The notes beneath the pieces are model-generated. The model was not told the DNA's origin. It did not search any database and was given only the letters and a program-made list of their open reading frames with translations. Below are positions 1-6,300 of a DNA stretch of 8,603 bases, piece by piece. The stretch is from the NCBI GenBank assembly GCA_964468435.1, contig CAYXVE010000101.1, forward strand, positions 1 to 8,603, read 5' to 3'. The position numbers and the translations under genes were made by a program. Each line of letters starts with the position of its first letter. Position 1 is the first letter of the stretch. This DNA is from JBCCTX01 sp964468435. Its GTDB lineage: Bacteria; Bacteroidota; Bacteroidia; J057.

Positions 1-140
1 AGCGCCATGGCCTGTCCCATAGCGCCATGGCCTGTCCCATAGCGCCATGGCCTGTCCCATAGCGCCATGGCCTGTCCCATAGCGCCACGGCCTGTCCTAC
101 AGAGCCACGGCCTGTCCCCCAGCGCCACGGCCTGTCCCCC
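1..140. repeat. 20-bp tandem repeat array (seven units, open at left edge)
   Basis: Seven contiguous 20-bp units are visible. Units 1-4 (1-80) are identical, agcgccatggcctgtcccat. Units 5-7 (81-140) are diverged: the inner palindrome GCCATGGC becomes GCCACGGC and the tail changes to CCTAC or CCCCC. The following 20 bases, starting acaaccgcgg, may be a very degraded eighth unit. There are no spacers, so this is a minisatellite and not a CRISPR array. All three plus-strand frames meet stops in the array, so it is not plus-strand coding. Divergence is polarised: identical copies lie to the left and decayed copies at the right end. The true size is unknown because the array continues beyond the window. 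Confidence 0.95.
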
Positions 141-205
141 ACAACCGCGGATGAACACAGTTACATTCCCACCTTAATGGCACTCGTTTGCAACGGGAGC
201 CATCT

Positions 206-233
206 GATCATCCAATCCTACCTGTGGATGATC
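206..233. repeat. Perfect 8-bp inverted repeat
   Basis: GATCATCC (206-213) is exactly inverted as GGATGATC (226-233) around a 12-base centre; an inner A-T pair (214/225) makes it 9 bp. No T-run follows on either strand, so it does not look like an intrinsic terminator. It could be a regulator binding site or a chance dyad. Confidence 0.5.
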
Positions 234-282
234 CTCACGGCACATGCCCTGTAAGCATTGAGAAATGTGTAAACCTCCAACC

Positions 283-306
283 ATCCTGCCCCCCATTCGG
301 CAGGAT
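283..306. promoter_or_regulatory. Perfect dyad upstream of the sulfatase promoter (possible operator)
   Basis: ATCCTGCC (283-290) and GGCAGGAT (299-306) are a perfect 8-bp inverted repeat around CCCCATTC. There is no U-tract after it on either strand, which argues against a terminator. It lies just upstream of the -7-like TACATTTG at 315-322, covering the region where the -33 contact would be. A protein-binding dyad controlling sulfatase transcription is therefore plausible but unproven. Confidence 0.4.
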
Positions 307-314
307 ACCCATGT

Positions 315-322
315 TACATTTG
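315..322 (+). promoter_or_regulatory. Putative Bacteroidota -7 element for the sulfatase
   Basis: TACATTTG is an exact match to the TAnnTTTG -7 consensus known for Bacteroidota sigma factors. Transcription would start near 329, giving a leader of about 30 nt before the ATG at 359. No good TTTG -33 element is seen upstream; that place is occupied by the 283-306 dyad, which could mean activator dependence. Confidence 0.4.
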
Positions 323-358
323 TGATAAAATATTATTATTTTCATCAAAAAGAATGAC

Positions 359-1837
359 ATGCGCTACTACTACCTATTAATAGGCTTTTGGGGATTGATC
401 TCCTGCCAGCCTGATACCACAACTCTCGCATTGGAAAAACCCAATGTATTGTTCATTGCCATTGATGACCTGAATGATTGGGTGGAGCCTTTGAAGGGAC
501 ATCCTCAGGTACAAACGCCCAATATGACTCGGCTGGCCAATATGGGCACTACCTTACTGAATGCACATTGCCAGTCTCCACTGTGCAATCCCTCACGGAC
601 GAGCCTCATGACCGGACTCCGGCCCTCGACCACTGGAGTGTACTCACTGAGTCCCTGGTTCCGGCAGATCGAGGAGTATCAGGATCTGGTGTCGATGCCG
701 CAATATTTTTCCCAACATGGATATACCACATACACAACCGGGAAAATATACCACGGAGGCTATGGTCGCAAGGATGATGATACGGAATGGGATGTGATAG
801 GTCCGGGCGCGAGTGTCGGGGCAAGGCCTGAAGCCAAACAAGTCAATACCCCTGCCGAACATCCACTGGTCGATTGGGGGCTCTTTCCCCATGCAGATGA
901 AGACAAAGGCGACTGGAAAGTGGCAGAATGGGCGATCGATCAGCTCAATCAGCAACCCGATACGCCTTTTTTTATGTCAGTGGGATTCTTTTTACCCCAT
1001 GTGCCCTGTTATGCGACAAAGAAATGGTTTAACCTGTATCCTGAGGGAGAAACAGCACTTCCCCCCTTCCGTATGGATGATCGAGACGATACCCCGCGAT
1101 ATTCATGGTATCTGCACTGGAAATTGCCGGAACCTAGACTGAAATTTCTCCAGGAAGCCAATGAGCATGAAAACCTGGTCAGATCCTATCTGGCGAGTAT
1201 CAGTTTTGTCGATCATCTGGTGGGAAAATTGCTGGATGCGTTGGAGGAAAATGGGTATGGAGAAAATACAGTGATCGTCCTGTGGTCGGATCACGGCTTT
1301 CATCTGGGGGAAAAGCTGATTACGGGAAAAAATACCCTCTGGGATCGCTCCACGCGGGTGCCCATGATCTTTGCCGGGCCGGGGATCAGTCAGGGTGCGA
1401 CCACTCAAAGGCCCGCTGAACTGCTGGATCTGTATCCTACCCTGCTGGATCTGTGTGGCTTGCCTGCCCGCGAAAATCTGGAAGGGCATAGCCTGCTGCC
1501 CCAGCTTCAGGACCCCGAAGCTCCTCGGGAACACCCCGCCATTACGACGCATGGTCCGGGAAATCATGGGTTAAGGACGGAAAAATGGAGATACATACGC
1601 TATGCAGATGGCTCTGAGGAACTTTACGACATGGAAAATGATCCTAATGAGTTTGAAAACCTGGCTGATGATGCCAATTATGCGCAAATCAAACAGCAAC
1701 TTGCTCAATGGTTGCCAAAAACGAGTGCCGAGCCTGCTGAAGGAGGTAAAGCAAGGTTAATTGAAATGAAAGCGGACGGGACGGTGTACTGGGAGTTGGA
1801 GCCCATCGGAGAACATGAGGCAATTCCTGAAATGTAA
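359..1837 (+). CDS. Lipoprotein sulfatase, iduronate-2-sulfatase-like (type I, formylglycine)
   Basis: The 492-residue protein is a complete type I sulfatase. It begins with a short lipoprotein signal ending in the lipobox LISC (C16), so it is probably anchored in the outer or inner membrane after export. The N-terminal metal-binding motif is IDDLND (D36, D37). The sulfatase signature CNPSR gives Cys76, the residue converted to formylglycine, and Arg80. Further family residues are K129/H132 (TGKIYH), H214 (LPH), the SDHGFHLGEK motif (D311, H312, H315, K319) and K324. The C-terminal ELYDMENDPNEFENLA stretch is typical of the subfamily. Spacing and motifs resemble iduronate-2-sulfatase relatives (SulfAtlas S1_7-like), but the substrate cannot be read from sequence. 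It presumably removes sulfate esters from a glycan and needs a maturase encoded elsewhere. The start at 359 directly precedes the signal peptide; no Shine-Dalgarno sequence is present, as expected for the phylum. No clear terminator follows. Confidence 0.95.
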   Translation: MRYYYLLIGFWGLISCQPDTTTLALEKPNVLFIAIDDLNDWVEPLKGHPQVQTPNMTRLANMGTTLLNAHCQSPLCNPSRTSLMTGLRPSTTGVYSLSPWFRQIEEYQDLVSMPQYFSQHGYTTYTTGKIYHGGYGRKDDDTEWDVIGPGASVGARPEAKQVNTPAEHPLVDWGLFPHADEDKGDWKVAEWAIDQLNQQPDTPFFMSVGFFLPHVPCYATKKWFNLYPEGETALPPFRMDDRDDTPRYSWYLHWKLPEPRLKFLQEANEHENLVRSYLASISFVDHLVGKLLDALEENGYGENTVIVLWSDHGFHLGEKLITGKNTLWDRSTRVPMIFAGPGISQGATTQRPAELLDLYPTLLDLCGLPARENLEGHSLLPQLQDPEAPREHPAITTHGPGNHGLRTEKWRYIRYADGSEELYDMENDPNEFENLADDANYAQIKQQLAQWLPKTSAEPAEGGKARLIEMKADGTVYWELEPIGEHEAIPEM

Positions 1838-1942
1838 TTGGAGAACATCGTTTAGCCAGACAGACATTACAAAACAGGCAGCAGTCGGGCGAGAGCGAAC
1901 GATAAATGCTGGAATGCTTTTTAATAATTTTTTGACAAATTG

Positions 1943-1974
1943 TTTGGAAAACTATTTCGTATCATCTACTTTAG
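1943..1974 (+). promoter_or_regulatory. Putative promoter of the small transcription unit
   Basis: TTTG at 1943-1946 is followed after 20 bases by TACTTTAG at 1967-1974, one mismatch from the TAnnTTTG -7 consensus. The spacing fits the Bacteroidota -33/-7 arrangement. Transcription would begin near 1981, immediately before a small hairpin and about 275 bases before an intrinsic terminator, which is why the call is considered. The same 11-mer ATCTACTTTAG recurs at 3333-3343 ahead of the giant gene. Confidence 0.35.
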
Positions 1975-2063
1975 CAGTGCGAGATGGCAATCGCCATCGG
2001 CAACAAGAAAGTAGCAGGAGGAATCGACCAAATGCAAGGCTTGTTGTAATGTTTCACTTAAAG

Positions 2064-2072
2064 AAAGGAGGT
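2064..2072 (+). promoter_or_regulatory. Perfect Shine-Dalgarno sequence
   Basis: AAAGGAGGT is a near-complete complement of the 16S 3' end and ends 6 bases before ATG 2079, which is ideal spacing. None of the three long genes in the window has such a site. This decides ATG 2079 over the in-frame ATG 2049, which would place the Shine-Dalgarno sequence inside the coding region. Confidence 0.65.
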
Positions 2073-2078
2073 AATCAA

Positions 2079-2141
2079 ATGACTAGTCCCAGTTATTTCT
2101 TAGTTAGTTTCATCACCCTAAAGTTAACGCTGAAGAGTTGA
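2079..2141 (+). CDS. Short ORF (20 aa) with strong ribosome binding site; possible leader peptide or small protein
   Basis: The predicted peptide is MTSPSYFLVSFITLKLTLKS. It is not recognised. It is rich in hydrophobic and hydroxylated residues, with two lysines near the end, and has no run of one amino acid of the kind seen in classical amino-acid attenuators. The case for translation is the perfect AAAGGAGGT upstream at correct spacing. The coding sequence covers the first arm (2113-2129) of a long hairpin, and the stop codon (2139-2141) falls in that hairpin's loop, so a translating or terminating ribosome would disturb the fold. An in-frame upstream ATG at 2049 would give 30 residues. It could be a regulatory leader peptide, a small membrane-active peptide, or a fortuitous ORF. 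Confidence 0.4.
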   Translation: MTSPSYFLVSFITLKLTLKS

Positions 2142-2178
2142 TGTTTGATAAGTGAATTGCCTCGTTAGCTTTAGGTGA
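2113..2178 (+). other. Long RNA hairpin with an alternative pairing partner
   Basis: Arm 1 (2113-2129, core CTAAAGTTAACG) pairs with arm 2 (2163-2178, core CGTTAGCTTTAG) over 16 base pairs with one bulged C and one G-U pair; the loop is 33 nt (2130-2162). The 8-mer AAGTTAAC of arm 1 (2121-2128) occurs again at 2204-2211, so arm 2 can pair with either copy. Arm 1 is inside the short ORF and the second copy is downstream, giving two mutually exclusive folds that translation could select. Confidence 0.6.
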
Positions 2179-2221
2179 GGCTGCCCCTGGCAGAATTGAA
2201 ATTAAGTTAACAAGGAAATAC

Positions 2222-2255
2222 AAGCCAGTACCGTAGCGGGTGCTGGCTTTTTTTT
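2222..2255 (+). terminator. Strong intrinsic terminator
   Basis: AAGCCAGTACC (2222-2232) pairs with GGGTGCTGGCTT (2239-2249; one T-G wobble) in an 11-bp stem around a six-base loop, followed by a run of eight T (2248-2255). Orientation is plus. It ends the small transcription unit and insulates the lipoprotein gene downstream from the sulfatase. Confidence 0.85.
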
Positions 2256-2415
2256 GGCCAATGGTTTCATGTTAGCTTATATGTTGTACCCTTCATGTAT
2301 ATATAAACACAGTTTAGGTATCAATCTTTTCAGTAGATACCATAATTATGCATGTAAACTACTCCGGTAAATATTTATTTTATAATTTGTGTTTTATTCA
2401 TTTAACTACAAACTC
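2256..2415 (+). promoter_or_regulatory. Upstream region of the lipoprotein gene, with promoter-like TATAATTTG
   Basis: No gene is seen here. A 6-bp dyad GGTATC (2317-2322)/GATACC (2336-2341) is present. TATAATTTG at 2381-2389 resembles a -7 element (one base longer spacing than TAnnTTTG) and would give a leader of about 20 nt before ATG 2416. The 10-mer TAATTTGTGT (2383-2392) is repeated exactly at 3361-3370, just before the giant gene. GTTAGCTT, the core of hairpin arm 2, recurs at 2271-2278. Confidence 0.3.
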
Positions 2416-3114
2416 ATGAATAATATTAAACGATTTGGATTGATCATAGGCTGTTCATGCATCACGATGTTATCTACAGCTTGCTATCGTAGTGCTTCTG
2501 AGTCTGAGAATCAAGAAGAAGAACAGGTTTCAGTCGACATAACTACTGAAGGAGATGAAGATGTTACCATAGAGATCGATCCGAACAATCCAGGTGCTGC
2601 GTTCAACGATATGGCTAAACAACTGGAAAATGTAGCCAAACAGATGCAGGGCGAAGAGGGTGAAGCTGTAGAAGTAATCAATTTCAGAGAATTGAAAGAA
2701 TTGCTTCCTAACAGGGTTGCTGGTATGAAAATGGATGACAGCAGTGGTGAGACTGCGGGTGCCATGGGATTCAAAATATCTACCGCAGAAGCCCAATACA
2801 AGGATAATGATAGAGAAATTGAAATTAGTATCGCTGATGTGGGAGGTGCTCCCATGGCATTGATGGGCATGGCAGCATGGACAAGCCTTGAGTATGAAAA
2901 AGATACGGATAAGGGATATGAACGTACAACCACCATCGAGGGACACAAGGCTTTTGAAAAATATTATGACAGCCAAAAAGAAGGAGAAATTGGCGTGCTG
3001 GTTTCCAAGCGTTTTATCGTCTCTGTTAAAGGTTATAATGTTAGTATGGATGACATTCAGGCAGCTTTGAAGCGGATTGATTTAGACGATTTGGAAAAGC
3101 TCGCAGGTAACTAA
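2416..3114 (+). CDS. Putative acidic lipoprotein of unknown function
   Basis: I do not recognise a named family. The 232-residue product starts with a lipoprotein-type signal (K5, R6, hydrophobic core, LSTAC with Cys23 as likely lipidated residue; the -3 position is Ser, so the lipobox is imperfect). A linker rich in Glu, Asp and Gln (about residues 28-60) follows, then a short helix-like segment (61-80) and a globular C-terminal part (about 86-230). That part includes FRELKELLP, a TAGAMGFKISTAEAQY segment, a Gly/Met/Ala-rich stretch (PMALMGMAAW, 146-155) and a final helix ending in ALKRIDLDDLEKLAG. The likely site is the periplasm or outer membrane. A GTG at 2389 in the same frame would add nine residues, but it lies in promoter-like sequence and spoils the signal peptide, so ATG 2416 is preferred. 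It appears to be a single-gene unit between terminators. Confidence 0.85.
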   Translation: MNNIKRFGLIIGCSCITMLSTACYRSASESENQEEEQVSVDITTEGDEDVTIEIDPNNPGAAFNDMAKQLENVAKQMQGEEGEAVEVINFRELKELLPNRVAGMKMDDSSGETAGAMGFKISTAEAQYKDNDREIEISIADVGGAPMALMGMAAWTSLEYEKDTDKGYERTTTIEGHKAFEKYYDSQKEGEIGVLVSKRFIVSVKGYNVSMDDIQAALKRIDLDDLEKLAGN

Positions 3115-3116
3115 TT

Positions 3117-3141
3117 AAATTCATTCTTGTTTTGAATTTTT
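3117..3141 (+). terminator. Weak A/T-rich terminator candidate
   Basis: AAATTCA (3117-3123) pairs with TGAATTT (3133-3139) around a nine-base loop, followed by a short T-run to 3140, two bases after the lipoprotein stop codon. The stem is short and A/T-rich, so efficiency is doubtful. Confidence 0.35.
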
Positions 3142-3375
3142 GAACTTCCCATTCATCCACAATAATTTCTGGTTTACCCATATATAGTATCATTTCTCGT
3201 ATTTATATTTATTTATAATTTTATCGATACATAAATTTGTTGCATAAGTAAGGGCTGATTTTCCTTAGTACGATCTGCTCCTATTTTATCTAACTGTATA
3301 TTATTTTCCCAATGAAAATCATCAGGGGAAGTATCTACTTTAGATCAATTACTAGTACCTTAATTTGTGTATGCG
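3142..3375 (+). promoter_or_regulatory. A/T-rich upstream region of the giant gene with promoter candidates
   Basis: No gene is seen. The best promoter candidate is TAAATTTG at 3232-3239, an exact TAnnTTTG -7 match with TTTA 20 bases upstream (3208-3211) in place of TTTG; transcription would start near 3246, giving a leader of about 130 nt. A second candidate is TTAATTTG at 3360-3367, very close to the start codon. ATCTACTTTAG at 3333-3343 matches the 11-mer at 1964-1974. Only experiment can decide between them. Confidence 0.35.
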
Positions 3376-6300
3376 ATGAAGAGAACTTCTACTCTTTTTG
3401 GTGGTAGTGCCCTACGCTACTCCTTAAAACTCCGTTGGATTTTACCCATTATCATTATTCTTCTGGCCTTCACGCCATTGATGATAGCACCTCCTGGTAT
3501 TACCAACGTTGCCCCCATGGGTAAGTATCTCAATGGCACGTTTTCTGAGAAAGTGCCAGGGGTAGCTGGTAGCTGGGAGGTGGAAAATGTGTTTCCCAAT
3601 CTGACTTTTGTTGATCCGATCCAGTTTCTGGAGTTTCCGGGAAGAGACCAGTTTTTGATAGCCGGCAAGAAAGGTAAATTGTGGTTGGTAGATAACAATC
3701 CGGCTACAACTACCAAGCAGGTGCTACTCAACATTGAAAATCAGGTAGCTACAGCTGAAGATGCAGGGCTGCTTGGCGTAATTTTTCACCCTGAATTCGA
3801 TCAGCCTGGCTCTCCCAGCCGCGGCTATATTTATGTTTTTTACCGCTACAAACCCAATCTCTTCTACTCGGGTAGAGAAGCCTATCTACGTCTATCCCGC
3901 TTTTACATGGCACCTGGTAGTAATGTCATTGACCCTGCTACCGAGTATGTCATGATTCAGCAGTACGACCGCCATGATTGGCATAATGGCGGAAGTATGT
4001 TTTTTGGTCCCCAGGGATTCCTTTACATAACGTCTGGAGATGAAGGAGGAGCCAATGATCAGTATAATACTACTCAGATGATCGACAAATATCTGATGGG
4101 AGGCATTCTTCGTATTGACGTTGACAAGGACCCCACCCGTAGCCATCCCATTCGTAGACAACCCCAAAATACGGCTCCTCCTCCTCCTGGATGGCCTAAT
4201 AGCTTTTCTCAGGGATATTATATACCCAATGACAATCCCTGGCAAGACCCCAATGGAAGTATACTGGAGGAGTTTTATGCAATCGGTCTAAGGAGTCCTC
4301 ACCGTATGAGTTATGATCCGCCTACTGGTGATATATGGGTGGGTGATGTAGGTCAGGGAAGCCGGGAGGAGGTTAGTGTGGTACGTATGGGCGACAATAT
4401 GCAGTGGCCTTATAAGGAAGGTAGTATCAATGGACCCAAACCCAAACCCGTGAACCTGATCGGTAAAGATAAACCGCCCATACACGATTATGGCCGCGGA
4501 GTGGGTAACTGTGTCATTGGGGGATTCATGTATAGAGGCGATAAATTTCCCGAATTGGTGGGTAAATATATTTTTGGGGATCACGGTACTCGCAATGTCT
4601 GGACATTGACTCCCAACCCCCAAAATGGTACAGTAGCCAAAGATTTTATTATCAATATCCCGGCTGAGGGGGTCGGTGGAAAATCGGGGATCTCTGATTT
4701 TGAAACCGACTCTAAGGGGAATATCTATATACTTAAACTATATGGTACGAATCTAGATGGAGGAAAAATATACAGGCTGAAACGCAATAATACCTCTCCT
4801 GAACCTCCTCAATGGCTTTCTCAGACAGGTGCATTTACAAACCTGGAAACGCTTACACCTGCTCCAGGTATTATTCCATACTACGTTAATGCACCTTTGT
4901 GGACCGATGGTGCTGAAAAGCTGAGATGGATTGCACTTCCTAATGATGGGGACTTCGATTCACCCGACGAAAAGGTTTATTTTAGAGCCAACAGTGAATG
5001 GGATTTTCCCGAAGGTACTGTTACGATTAAGCATTTCGAATTACCAGTAGATCAGCAAAACCCCAACATTACCAGAAAGGTAGAGACTCGTTTTTTCGTA
5101 CTGGGTAAAGATGGGGTTGCATATGGAGTTACTTACAAATGGAACGATGCAGGGACGGATGCGGAACTACTCAAGACCGGAGATGGTAAGTACTTTACTA
5201 TGACCCGCCAGGATGGTTCTACCTATCAGCAGTTGTGGACATACCCTAGCAGGACTGAGTGTATGACCTGCCACAATGACAACGCAGGAGCCGTACTGGG
5301 AATAAAGACTCATCAGCAAAATGGAGACTTTACCTATCCCTCGACAGGAGCTACTGCCAACCAGTTAGAAACCTGGAATTACCTCAACATTTTCCATACG
5401 GATATAGGTGATCCTGATAACTATCTACAGGCCAAACATATCTCCGATCCCAATGAATCGCTTGAGATACGTGTTCGTTCCTATCTTGATGGTAACTGTG
5501 CGATGTGCCACCGCCCTGGCGGCGTACAAGGGGCCTTTGATGCCAGATTCACCACGCCCTTGAATGCACAAAATATCATTAATGCTAACAATATCAGTAA
5601 TGCCTCAACTACGGGAGGTAAGATTGTACTGCCGGGCAACCATCAGCAATCTGAATTGTGGATCAGAGATAACAGCCTGAATAGCAATATGATGCCTCCA
5701 TTAGGAAAGGGTATCGTAGACGAAGATTACATCAATGTACTCACCCAATGGATCGATGGACTCGACCAGAGTAGTAATAATTGTACGCAACTGGTCATGA
5801 GCAGCAATCAACTGAGCATTCATGATGTCAGTAGTGAAGAAATTCAATACAATAACCCCGCAAGCCATGCAATAGATGGAAATCCTGGGACATTCTGGCA
5901 TACTGAATGGTCCACGGGAAGCCCGGGATATCCACACGAAATCCAGATTGATCTGGGCACCAATACGGAAGTAGTTGGTTTCAGGTATCTTCCACGACAA
6001 GATGCTTCGTTCAACGGTACAATTAATGACTTTGAGTTTTATGCTAGCCAGGATGGAGTCAACTGGGGCCTGCCTGTTACCAGTGGCTCTTTTGAAGCAA
6101 CTAAAGCGCTGCAGGAAGTATTCTTTGCTTCTATAAATGCACGTTATATTAGGTTACGAGCCCTCAATGAGGTCAACGGAAATCGCTGGGCCTCCGCAGC
6201 AGAAATACAGATCGTAGAACGGGAGTGCACAGATTGTGATAACCCCGAGGTAACCTATCTCTCTGATCTGACACCTGTATCAGCTACCAATAGTTGGGGA

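Larger units (their letters stand above)
141..358. other. Non-coding region upstream of the sulfatase
   Basis: No convincing ORF is present on either strand; the longest minus-strand candidates are about 25 codons and have no support. The stretch holds two perfect inverted repeats (206-233 and 283-306) and a promoter-like -7 element (315-322), listed separately. The last 35 bases before the sulfatase start are A/T-rich, which is usual for Bacteroidota leaders lacking a Shine-Dalgarno sequence. Confidence 0.7.
1981..2255 (+). ncRNA. Predicted ~275-nt structured transcript carrying a short ORF
   Basis: This gap between genes has the layout of an independent small gene: promoter-like sequence just upstream, terminator at the end. 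Reading 5' to 3', it holds a hairpin GATGGC/GCCATC with loop AATC (1983-1998), an AGGAGG (2016-2021) ahead of a five-codon ORF at 2032-2049 (MQGLL), a TAATG stop-start overlap at 2047-2051, a perfect AAAGGAGGT (2064-2072) ahead of the 20-codon ORF at 2079-2141, and a long hairpin (2113-2178). A small CTGCC/GGCAG hairpin (2181-2193), a second copy of the 8-mer AAGTTAAC (2204-2211) and the terminator (2222-2255) follow. It could be a dual-function RNA, a peptide mRNA or an attenuator-like leader. No known Rfam family was recognised. Ends are inferred, not observed. Confidence 0.5.

Noticed and set aside
1..140. CRISPR array
   Set aside because: Repeats are directly contiguous, 20 bp long and without unique spacers.
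283..306. Intrinsic terminator before the sulfatase
   Set aside because: The stem is good but there is no T-run after it on either strand.
1103..1567. Minus-strand 154-codon ORF in the sulfatase
   Set aside because: It is a shadow of a well-supported gene with all catalytic motifs on the plus strand.
1815..2141. 108-codon ORF overlapping the end of the sulfatase
   Set aside because: It starts inside the sulfatase gene in another frame and runs through the promoter, hairpin and Shine-Dalgarno elements; only its last 20 codons, after AAAGGAGGT, have support.
1981..2255. Retron, group II intron or DGR template RNA
   Set aside because: There is no reverse transcriptase in the window, no domain V-like sequence and no template/variable repeat pair.
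1981..2255. Known riboswitch or classical amino-acid attenuator for the downstream gene
   Set aside because: No recognisable riboswitch core, no run of one amino acid in the short peptide, and the downstream gene is a lipoprotein located 160 bases beyond the terminator.
2389..2415. GTG 2389 as lipoprotein start
   Set aside because: It lies in TATAATTTG promoter-like sequence and adds a polar N-terminus to an otherwise good signal peptide starting at ATG 2416.
2511..2976. Two minus-strand ORFs of 145 and 148 codons
   Set aside because: They overlap the lipoprotein gene in antisense; their low-complexity Ser/Ile/Phe-rich translation is what antisense of acidic codons gives.
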